A stretch of 64,000 nt of DNA from Zanthoxylum bungeanum. Lineage: Eukaryota > Streptophyta > Magnoliopsida > Sapindales > Rutaceae. This document shows positions 10,998 to 20,774 of the stretch, one piece after another. The stretch covers positions 62,001 to 126,000 of the forward strand of contig SKCR01037670.1 in NCBI GenBank assembly GCA_019454045.1. Direction: 5' to 3'. How positions within the stretch are numbered: position 1 is the first letter of the stretch; each line of letters opens with the position of its first letter. The notes beneath the pieces are model-generated. The model saw only the letters and a list, made by a program, of their open reading frames with translations. It ran no database searches and was not told the DNA's origin. The translations under genes and the position numbers were made by a program.

Positions 10998-11936
10998 TAT
11001 TAACTTATAATTATCTGTATGCTTATATGTCATGATCATAAGATGTGGGAGAGATAGAGAGATTGATATAAGGTTTTGTAAATTATTTGAATTTTAATAA
11101 TGTTATTGTAATATTCTCAGTTTCTTGTCATTTATGATTTTGCTTTAATTATATCTCCCCGGTTCTAAGGCTTCAAGAATTAACTAGTTTTGATAATTAA
11201 ACTTTTGTGACTTCTGTTGATGAAAATCAGCAAGAATATGTTATAGTTAGTACTTAAAAGTGAAAAAATTTTGGTGTCTTTGATGATTATAAGAGATCGA
11301 AAAGTTATATGACTATAGCTCATAATCATGGAAATAAAGCCATGAACTTCAGCAGCAATAAGATGCTAGCGACATGATTCCATGTCGGCTAAGAATGATT
11401 CTTGAACTATATATATGTATGATTTTCAATATTTGAGTTAGTTTTTGAGTATGGGAACTCACAAAATACCTCAAAATTGATAAGTAGGGTGGCAATTGGC
11501 CGAGTTAAGGTTGAGATTTATTAATCTCAATCCTAATCAGATTATATAATTGGGATGAAAATTGTCTCTCCATGTCGGTTTTTTCAATAGGGACTAAAAA
11601 TTCATATTTGAGATTTTTAAGTAATGAATCGGGATACATCGTGAATTCCAAATGAAATTCGTATTGAATCACAGTCATTTTTTAAAATCGTAATCAAAAA
11701 ATCATTACAATTGATTTTTTTAATCAAAATAAAAAAATAATCTCAAATCTCGTATCAAATGGTACATAATCTCGAATCTATATTGTTATTCAGTATTTTC
11801 TTATCAATCATGTTGATATGAACCAATTAAAAATCAATTTGCTATGTATGTATAGTCATTATATGGGTGTCCGTACGAATTTTTCGTGCGAAAATACTAG
11901 CCATGTAACAAATTATAAAAAATTGATATGATAAAA
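10998..11936. other. MYB 3' region and AT-rich intergenic DNA
   Basis: Likely MYB 3' untranslated sequence to about 11140, including AATAATG and TTTTAATAATGTTATTG signals near 11095. A decayed repeat at about 11483-11770 (GTAGGGTGGCAATTGGCCGA) resembles one end of the hAT-type foldback elements. No gene was seen. Confidence 0.4.
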
Positions 11937-12082
11937 GAGTAATGATACACTCACACACACTCTTACTTAAAGTTTTACTAACTCTCTCACTGTAACTACA
12001 GTGATTTACTATAGATCACTGTAGCTACAGTGAGAGAGTTTGTAAAACTTTAAGTAAGAGTATGTGTGAATGTATCATTTTT
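11937..12082. mobile_element. Palindromic MITE with 10-bp target duplication
   Basis: Two arms of about 64 bases (from ATGATACACTCACACACAC inward, and the complement ending GTGAATGTATCAT) pair almost perfectly around a loop of about 9 bases (TTACTATAG). The 10-bp repeat TATGATAAAA occurs at 11927-11936 and 12083-12092, directly outside. A 9-10 bp duplication fits a Mutator-type MITE. No coding sequence is present. An RNA copy would form a long hairpin. Confidence 0.7.
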
Positions 12083-12267
12083 TATGATAAAATATCAAGA
12101 GTTTATTTTGTATCCGTATCAAAAATTCCGGGAATCCGACGTGTATTATGAGGTTGGGCTTTCTCAAGTTCGGTTAGCATGATGAGCCCATTACCTGGGC
12201 TGTGGCCCATTCATATAACCTCTTACAATTGATCGCTCTTATGTCGTCCTCTATACTTTGGTGAGGC

Positions 12268-14295
12268 AGATATTCAATTGAGATTTAAAAAAAAAAATTT
12301 GGGTTAAATAAGTCTTGTGGTATTCAATTAAGATTTTTAAATAATCTAAAAAGTCTTATGGTATTCCATTAAGACTATTATGATTTTTTAAAGAGTGTAT
12401 CCAAATCTAGTGATATTCAATCAGGACTTTAAATAAGTAATAGAAAATCTTATGGGATTGAAAAACATAATTATTTTGAAGGATTTTTTTATATATGTGA
12501 TTCTGTGGGACCTTTTAGTGAATATTATAAATATCAAACTGTATAAAAAATTCTACCCTAATTCATGAGACTTTTTACATAAGATTTTTTTTTAGTGTTA
12601 GAAAACAGAAGATGAACATACATGTTAGCTCTTCGTGAACAAATTATTTGCTTATTAGTAATTTCTTTTTTTCTCTTTCAAACAAAACAATATGACTTTC
12701 TTTTAAATGCAACTGGTAATGTCCTTCTTCCAATCATTTTTCTTAATAAATTTCATTTTCGATGAGGAAAATTCTATCACATTTAAAAATAATTTCCTTG
12801 ATTTTCTTTGAGGCCAACAAAACTTCTTCATTCGGATATATGATAATGTACAAAGAGAATTTAGCACAACAATGATTATTTTCCTCGTTTTCTCGCTAAT
12901 TTTTTATTTGTTTTTTTTAATTAAAAAATCAAATTTAAGGAAAAAATATATATCAATTATTAAGATCACTGATGTCGATGTGTTTTCTTTTATTCCTAGG
13001 TCGGAGAAATGACATTATGTCATAGAAACTCAAAAAATAATCTGAGATAATTAAGTATTTTTGTCAATAAAATTATCTACATTGTTAGTAAAATATTGAT
13101 AGATTGCTTAAGTCCAGGAAAAATTACTGCCAACATATCTTGTAAAGAAAATATAGTTGTAATGGTTGAGGCATCCCCACCTATTCATGATAGAAATTAT
13201 AGCATTGTTAATTCAGTAGAGGGGTGACCTAGATGAGAATGGCCTAATAATATAATGTCTCATAGAACTAAATAAACATTACTCATAATCCGATTAAAAG
13301 TTGGTTGGTTACCATCATAAAAGTAAAAAATAAAAAATAAAAAATTATATGTGGTCATTTCAAATCTTTTAAATTCTCGTGATATAAATCTTTTAAAATC
13401 CAATAAGTAAAAACTCAATTGAATACACATCCTTAGTGTTAAACTTTTGCTACTGATAAATATTCTCTCTTATTAGAGGCAAAACTAGATTTATAAAGAA
13501 AAATTCCAACAAGTTGTGGACTATTTTTTGTTTTGTAGTTTATAAGAAATTTTATAATATTCATTAATTAACTTATAGTATACATATATAAAATTAGCAG
13601 AGAAAGTTCTTTGAGATATTTGCGGCTACATTCACCAAGAGAGGATTGTTGCTGAAGTTCTTGATAATGGGAGGTGGTTCAACCATTGCTTACTTCAGTG
13701 TCACAGCTACTGGTGACATTCTACTAATCAAAAAAGATGTTCACTGCTAGTGATGAAATATGGAAAAATTACTTGAATGTGAGTTTAGTTAATAATCTTT
13801 TAAATATATTAATAGCTTACTAGTTTAGTACATTATGCTACTTGTAATATATTAACATTGAATAATATTAGCTTTTGCTTTCTTTTTTTTTTATTAAAAT
13901 TATCATTTCTTTGTTATTTTTTTGATTGATTTATGATTTTGAATGTTTGTTTTTATTTATGATTTCATTTCATATGATCCAATTTTCTGTTATTATTGAT
14001 ACAAATGTCCACAGCTTGAACCAATTGACTTTCATTAAATTTTTTTATTTATGGTTTCATTTCATATAATATCGGTTCTAATAAAAAAAACAAAACAAAA
14101 CAAAAATATAATGGTCATTTCAAATCTTACAAATACTTATGAAATAAGTCTTTTAAAATCTAATATGTAAAAAATCTTGATTAAAAGAAATTTCATAAAA
14201 TCTTATAAGTCATTACATTCTTTAAATGTCTTTTAAAATCTACATGACTTATTTATTCATAAATAATTTTTTAAAATCTCAATTGAATACACCCC
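12268..14295. mobile_element. Compound TIR transposon-like block carrying a psaH fragment
   Basis: The left edge reads GATATTCAATTGAGATTTAA and the right edge TTTAAAATCTCAATTGAATA, which are inverted copies. Related motifs (TCTTTTAAAATC, CTTATGGTATTC) recur inside both flanks. A second right-type end at 13346-13437 (CAAATCTTTTAAA, then CTCAATTGAATACACATCC) is similar to 14108-14295, so either two related copies are nested or one end was duplicated. Such TTCAATTGAGATTTT termini are common on plant MITEs. I could not find a transposase or fix the target duplication, so the superfamily is left open. Confidence 0.5.
13598..13735 (+). pseudogene. psaH: psaH (photosystem I subunit VI/H) gene fragment
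   Basis: Forty-six codons read [22 protein letters not shown], then [18 protein letters not shown], then ILLIKK. This matches the conserved central and membrane-proximal part of PsaH, the nuclear-encoded photosystem I subunit at the docking site of light-harvesting complex II. The normal protein is about 145 residues with a transit peptide; here the N-terminal two-thirds and the last 13 or so residues are missing, and a stop follows four codons later (GATGTTCACTGCTAG). The sequence just upstream is AT-rich and intron-like, which suggests capture at the DNA level and not from mRNA. It lies inside the TIR block at 12268-14295, so it is a passenger fragment and not a working gene. Confidence 0.8.
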
Positions 14296-14481
14296 ATAAA
14301 TTTCTGATACAGTTGGGTCTGTTTCCATTATCATTTCCCACTGCATTATTTTAGTTATTTGTAAATTTTTCGGAAACTTCAGATTTTGATCTGGTCTGCC
14401 AATTCTGTCTCAAAAAATAGACGAGATTATTTTTTTTTTAAATGTTGAACTATATGTTGCATACAAATGGGTTTTTTTTTA

Positions 14482-14498
14482 GGGGGGGGGGGGGGGGG
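14482..14498. repeat. G17 homopolymer
   Basis: Seventeen consecutive G follow a T run and one A. The length is probably unreliable in the assembly. Confidence 0.9.
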
Positions 14499-14593
14499 TT
14501 AAATCTTGATGATTATCTTATAATTATGACATTGATGAGTTTATGGGGTTCCTAATAAGCTAATCACTAGCACTTTGTTTATAAGGAATTTTT

Positions 14594-16559
14594 TGTCACG
14601 ACCACATTCCTAGAGTGGGCCCAATCCTAGAAAGAAGTTTGTGAGCCACTCCAGCTCGAGCACCTATATGTCATGCAACTGAACCACAAGTTCGCAAGAA
14701 AATAATATTTCATAAAATACAATCAAATAAATCCCAATAAGTGTTTACACCAAAAGTGTCTGAAAATGAAACTGTCTTAATCATCCTATCTCAAAAACCA
14801 AAGGAAATGTCTGGACCAACACGACTGACGGCTATGGAAAACGAGTCAAATCCTAATACTGAAACTGCTACTGATGCGCTGGTGAACTACCTGGGATTCT
14901 TGGGAAATGGGGGGTGAGCTTAAAGAGCTCAGTAAGTAAAAAACACTCATATTTCAACATGACCTCACCAAGAAAATATATATATATATATATAATTAAT
15001 TTCTGAAAACAACAATTAATATATAACAAATATCTCAGGCAAGGCATACTCACAACAACATCTCAATCAAACAAGGTTTGCTATCTGGATTCGGTAAATG
15101 GATTGAAACTATTGGGAGTCTCTCTCTTACCCCCAGATTTCCCACCATATAATCCCGCATAAATGTGCAAGAGGGGGATTGAACCACACGCCTCTACTAA
15201 TCTCGCATAAATCTCGCATATCCGACCATTATCATACTAAATCCGGCAGCATAACAACAATCTCACACAACATCCAATACAACACATCTCATCGCATTTC
15301 ATCCATCAACTCATCTCAAAATCACATAATACTCAAATACTTCAATTCATAGTACAAACATATAATTTATATCCAAAATTAGTATTCACAATTTATGTTC
15401 TCATGCTATCGATTTTTCAATCAATTTTCCAACATACCTATATAAATATACATTTATATTATATTACGTAACTCACATATCAAATATCAATCAACAAATA
15501 TTTATGTTAAGGGAATAATCGTGCTTTGTACTTACCTCAATCCACGCAAAACTCTCTATATCTATATGTCATCGCTAAAATCTGGAAAAATTATAAAATT
15601 ACGATCAGGTCCCTATATTTTACTAAAATTACGATTTTAACCCCCTAAACTTCTCAAATTTGTAATTTAACCCCAATACTCTCCAATATTATCAATTTAG
15701 TCTCAAACTTCTCATTTATCACCTATTACTCACTAGAAATAAGAATTCATACATTTAGGTCCTTAAACATGCCAAATTACGAATAAATCCAAAACTCTTA
15801 AAATTTTACAAATACACCCATAAAATTGCAAATATAACGTACCGAGCTCCAACGACTTCAGAATTTTAAAACGAGGTGGTCCCAGACAGTACACGTCACC
15901 AGGATCACAACGGTAGTGGTGGTAATGGCGGATGCTCAGTGGTTACAGACGAACGATCGGACGACGTTACTCTCATTCTTGGCTCGTTTCATGACAACCG
16001 AATGTCCGAATTGGCAAACGAGATGTCTAACCCACGTATCTCGATGAGGAGAAGATTCTGGACAATGAGATGTTCTACACGCATGGCGGCGCGTGGGCAC
16101 GTGAGGAGACGATGCGGCGGCACGTGGGTGGCGCGTGGGAGTCCGTCCGGTGGTTTCAAGTGATCGGACCGACGGTATTGGATTCATATCGTTGAGGGGA
16201 TTCTCATGGATTCATCTCGTCGAAATACATATTTCTCTCTCCTTCCCACTCTGTCTCTCTCTTCTGTACTTTCTCTCTCTACTGGTTCATCTATCTCTCT
16301 TTGTCTCTAGTCGTTGAAAATTTTCTATTCTTTTTCTTCTCTATTGATCATTCCTCTTACTCTCTCTTTTTGGTTTTTCAATATATTTACACATCAATTA
16401 AGTCTCTAGTTTGTTTATGAAGAGATATATAACTAGAAGGAGTTAGTTGTTAGTGTGTTGTGGCAAGAATGAGGAGATAAGGCATCAAAAATGTAGGGTG
16501 AAAGAGTAGTGGGTAGGTTAAATTTCAAAAATATACCCACCAATAGATTAGGTATCACA
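14594..16559 (-). repeat. Gypsy 3' LTR (left copy)
   Basis: Begins TGTCACGACC and ends GGTATCACA (TG...CA as written on the + strand). It matches 32754-34755 throughout, including the shared stretch AAATCCGGCAGCATAACAAC and a CT-rich promoter-like block (TTTCTCTCTCTACTGG). The two LTRs differ by many substitutions and small indels, clearly more than the nested Copia LTRs differ from each other, consistent with an older insertion. Confidence 0.9.
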
Positions 16560-16596
16560 ATCTACACACCTTATAAAAATTTCATCCTCGAAATTC

Positions 16597-16719
16597 TCAA
16601 TCCTCGAATAGCTTTGAATATCTCTTCCTCGTGTCTTGTTCCACTTCCCAAGTTGCCTCTTGTATGTGATGATTAGTCCACATGACCTTTACCAGAGGGA
16701 TATATCTGGATCTCAAATC
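16597..16719 (-). pseudogene. Gypsy pol C-terminus (chromodomain-like tail), split off by the Copia insertion
   Basis: Minus-strand reading RSRYIPLVKVMWTNHHIQEA then TWEVEQDTRKRYSKLFED and stop. It continues the frame that ends at 26218-26403 (MTYEEKLVKIVERKVQD) on the other side of the Copia element. The bases AAATC are duplicated at the junction. The WTNH...E-A-T-W-E pattern is the usual end of chromovirus pol. Confidence 0.8.
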
Positions 16720-19112
16720 TGTTGGGGTTGGTGCTCTGAGCGCCAATTCCCGGTTGTATTTATGTTGAATACTTCTGTAAAACATTATTATTATGAATAA
16801 TATATGCAGTTTCTATAATATAATCTATCTTTCTATATGGTAAAGACGTAATGACCCTAGAATGATTAGTCATGATACAGTTGCAAAAGCGTCGCAACGG
16901 ACATTGAGAAGTATCATGACGTCATTCTCAGACAGTTCCTGGTCAAGGTTTACACTACTTGGTCAGTATAGTAAACCGTTGAGACCGGTACATGTCGTAT
17001 ACTGGAATATATGATTCCAATGGTTTCTCAATGAACCATAAGTCTTGGAGACTAGTATAGACGTGTAGGTGTTTATAGCGGATAAACACTGAACGACTCA
17101 CCGAAGATTCTTAATGGATGGTACACCAGCGTCAATAAGAATCTTCTTGGGTTGAGTAGCACTTGTGATTCTTAGACTTGAGATGCCATTGTGGGCACAT
17201 GAGACATCTTCTACACTTAGACGGCAGTCACGTCACCGATCTATTTAGATCAGACCTCCGCCTGTTCGTTGGGTGTAGATAGATCCTCAGGGTGTCCTAT
17301 GTGTATCAAGATAGGATCCGTCAGTTCTGTGTACCAGAGCATAGGTAGTCCATATGATTAGCAATCAGATAAAACCATGGGCCCGTGGTAAAGTTTAGAA
17401 GCTAGTTCTAAACATTCTTTTGAGATTGCTAATAGAATAGTCGACTGGATAATCCCGATAGAGATTTGACGTTTACATCTATATCTCTGGGATTTATCCG
17501 GATACCTGTGACGGAGGAATTATACATTTGCCATGACCTCGACCTGTATGGTTCAGCGAGATTATCCGTGATCGTCATAATCTACGGGTGGATAGATTAT
17601 GGACACGAATTTGATTTCGTGACGGATATACCTGAATCTAGAGAGTCTCAATAATGAAACATACTCGTAGAGCACTAGAGCAACATTAATAAATAATATT
17701 GATTATTTATAAAGTCGTTTAAAGGTTAAACGCAAGATACGTGCTAAGGGACTAGATAGTCATTTGCCTAATTATTGTGTATTTACATTTAATACTTGAT
17801 TAATTTAAATACACATTAATTAATAGTCAAAATGAGTTATTTGACTTATATCCTAAATGAATATATGTTTTTAATATTTAATGTAAATATTATACATATA
17901 TTTAATATATTTGTATTTGATTAATTAATTAATTATTTAATTGTTAAATGATTAAATTAATTAAAATATAAATATCTTACATTAGGATATTTTAAGTAAA
18001 TGATATAGTTGCCTTTGTTGACTTAATTAAATATCTATTAAAGTGTTTTAGATATTTATGCAAGTTGATTAATGAATTTGAAATGAAAATGAAATTAATA
18101 TACTTGTATTTGGCTTATGAATTTCGGCCAAGGCAAATGTTGTCCAAGTATATATTGTTTTCATTTTCTTTTCATTTCATAACCTAATACACTTTTCATA
18201 AAACTCCATTGAAAGAAACAAGAAAGCAAGTGAGGAAGAAAAGAAAAAGCAAAAGAAAGCTTGGATTTTGTAAGTTTTTCAAACTTACTATTAGAAAGGA
18301 AATTGTTCCTTAGGATCTAGGCAACATCTTGTGATGTTCTTAAGTTATTATTCTTTTCATTATTTCTTGTGTTTTTTATGATGGAAATTTTGTTGAAAGT
18401 GTTGAGCATGTGTGATGAAGAAAGCTTGTAACTATTGTAGTTATAACTATTCTTTTAAGGTTTTGGAAACCATGTTGCTAATCTAGAGTTATTGACCCAC
18501 TCTTAAATGACCTAGATTTGATCTTGAGTTGTTTCATTGTGTTGAGACTTGGATTGGATGGAAGAATGATGATTGAAGTAATTGATTTAATGTATTTGGT
18601 CTAATTTGTCCAATTTGTGGAAATTGAAAAATTAGGGTTCATGACCAATTCCAAATTTGGGGCTTTTCATATATGTTGTGTATTTGTGTGTGTATATGAT
18701 GCATATAAAGTTTCATGTTGATTGGATTACATCTTGATGTGTTTTGAAGCATGAAATGACAAAGTGCACAAATGGCACCCCTAATGGAGCTCTCGGCCAA
18801 GAATTAGAAATTTGGGGATTTTGTTCTTTTGGTGTTTTGATGTTTTGAACATGCTAAGTTCATCTTAGAAATGATTTAGAATCATTCAAAATTGATTAGA
18901 TCAATTTCGGACTAAAATGGACAAAATACCAAAGCAAGGTAATTTGGTAAATTCACTTAATATGATTTTTGAATTTTATTTCATAATTTGATTATTGGAA
19001 TATTAAATAAATATGTTTATTTAATTAATCCGAGAAAAATTTTTGAAATCTGAAAATCGGATTTTCACCGCTTCCGCTGCGTTACCGGATTCACCCCCTA
19101 AAAACCCCTACA
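16720..19112 (+). repeat. Copia 5' LTR
   Basis: TG...CA ends and 2393 bases. It is nearly identical to 23868-26212 apart from scattered single-base changes and a 48-bp block near 17098 that is absent from the 3' copy. Further copies of the family lie at 27420-30045 (+) and about 55955-58350 (-). Confidence 0.95.
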
Positions 19113-19115
19113 AAA

Positions 19116-19130
19116 TGGTATCAGAGCGAG
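19116..19130 (+). other. Copia primer binding site
   Basis: TGGTATCAGAGCGAG begins three bases after the 5' LTR. TGGTATCAGAGC is complementary to the 3' end of plant initiator methionine tRNA, the usual primer of this group. Confidence 0.9.
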
Positions 19131-19350
19131 TCTGATTCTAGCCACCTAATATGATTAGCCTTCATTGAATCAATGTTTAATCATGTTTTCTTGACTTTAT
19201 GCATGCTTATTAGGATCTAAATTGGTTAGATTTAGGGTGTATGACACTTAGCGGAAAATCCCTAATTAATAAGGTTTGAATGTAATTATGTATTTGATGC
19301 ATGTTATATGGTCCGTCTTGTCAATACGGTTTATGAATACTTCTTTGTGA

Positions 19351-19655
19351 CTACATCCGAGACCGTGCCTCTGCTGTGAGGATGTAGCCGATAAATTTAT
19401 TTATACCGGATGTATATCAGATACTAGGTAAATTCAAGTAAAAGCGGAATTCTGAACGTGCCCTAGCTGTCAGGATTACGTAAGTAACTTGAGTTTATCA
19501 TTGACGAGTTTAACCTTGGTACGTCTCCTTGTGGGCCTGCCTTCGCAGCGACAACGAGAAACGGCCAGGACCGGATACTTAGGAGTCATTAGTGAATGAT
19601 TGACAAATGAGTTGTCTACCTGATGAATATACGTAGGCGAGACCGTGCCTCTGCT
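19351..19655 (+). other. Four tandem stem-loops in the Copia leader
   Basis: Between the PBS and gag there are four similar hairpins. The first pairs CTACATCC (19351-19358) with GGATGTAG (19380-19387). The second pairs AATTCTGA (19448-19455) with TCAGGATT (19470-19477, one G-U pair). The third pairs CTCCTTGT (19525-19532) with ACAACGAG (19551-19558, one mismatch). The fourth is weaker, around 19630-19655. The loops share a GTGCC...GCTGT core, and loops one and four are identical over 21 bases. The position fits a packaging or dimerisation signal, but that role is an inference. Confidence 0.55.
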
Positions 19656-19869
19656 GTGAGCCGAAATATATCACGGGATCCACTTTTCACTATTAGTATT
19701 TAATTTAATTATTAAAATTTGTATTCTGTTTTGGGATTACAGTATTGCATGATTTAGTGGGAGGGGCATATTAGATTAAAAATCCATGATCTAGTTTATG
19801 CTTTTGATATTATATGAAACTGCTTTATTTCTGCTAACCGTTTTTCGTGATCTATATGATAGATTGGCG

Positions 19870-20745
19870 ATGGCGGCACAATCCACAAATCAGTTTGCGC
19901 GTATGCTTGATGCGAACAAACTGAAAGGCGCTGAGAACTTTGCAGACTGGGAATTGGATTTGAGGATTGTCCTCGATTCCGAAAAGCTGGGTTATGTTCT
20001 TGAGGGTCCGTTGCCCCTTGCAGTGGGTGCGGATGCTTCGGAGGAGGAACGCCAAGTTTTTGAAACTTGGAAGGATGATGATTTAAGGGTTAAATCATAC
20101 ATCCTTAGTTCACTGTCTCCGAAACTCAAGCAACAGTACTATGGTATGCTAGATTCCTATAGTATGATGACGCGATTGAGACAATCGTTTGAGAACCAAG
20201 AACAAGTGATTGTTCACAAAGTCGCCATGGAACTGTTCCATGCGCGTCTGGATGAGGGGCAGAGTGTTAGCCCACATGTTCTTCAGATGATCGATTTGAT
20301 CGATCAATTGAGGCAACATAATCTCATCCTGAATGACATTCTCGGTAGGAGTGTCATTCTTGGTTCACTACCAGCTTCATTTCGCCAGTTCGTGATGTAC
20401 TTCAACATGCACGGGACTGTCTGTACCTACCAGGAGCTACATAGGATGTTGCTCACGGAAGAAGAGGACCTTAAGAAGGGAGTACCGACTCGCCCTCCTA
20501 GAACTACTTCTCTTCGGCTTCTTCCCAAGGATGGTCCAAGGGAAAGAACAAGAAAGGCAAGAAGAAGAAGAAGGCTTTTGGTCCTCAACAACAGGCGAAG
20601 ATTGCAAAGCCCAAAGGGCTTCTGAAGACAAATGCCACCACTGCGGCAAAGTCGGGCACTGGAAAAGGAACTGTCCTGATTACATTGCCCAGCTGAGGAG
20701 AGACAGAGCTTCTACATCAGGTACTTTTATTTTTCCAGTTATTGA
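19870..20745 (+). pseudogene. Copia gag (capsid plus zinc knuckle), frameshifted
   Basis: The start is taken at ATG 19870 (MAAQSTNQFARMLDANKLKG). The capsid part has features of the UBN2/Retrotran_gag family, including W-E-L-D-L, V-K-S-Y-I-L-S-S-L and ILGSLPASFRQFVMYFN. Around 20480-20530 the frame shifts by one. The other frame then carries a basic stretch and the CCHC knuckle C-H-H-C-G-K-V-G-H-W-K-R-N-C, a nucleic-acid-binding motif. The zinc knuckle can therefore not be translated in frame with the capsid in this copy. Confidence 0.85.
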
Positions 20746-20774
20746 TTTCTTTGGCTTGTGAAGCCGTTACATCC

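Noticed and set aside
14482..14498. G17 run as a regulatory G-quadruplex
   Set aside because: It is an isolated homopolymer of uncertain length in repeat-rich intergenic DNA; most likely slippage or an assembly effect.
15876..16317. Open frames in both orientations inside the Gypsy LTR
   Set aside because: They lie in LTR sequence repeated at 34.1-34.5 kb, where the frames are different lengths and not conserved.
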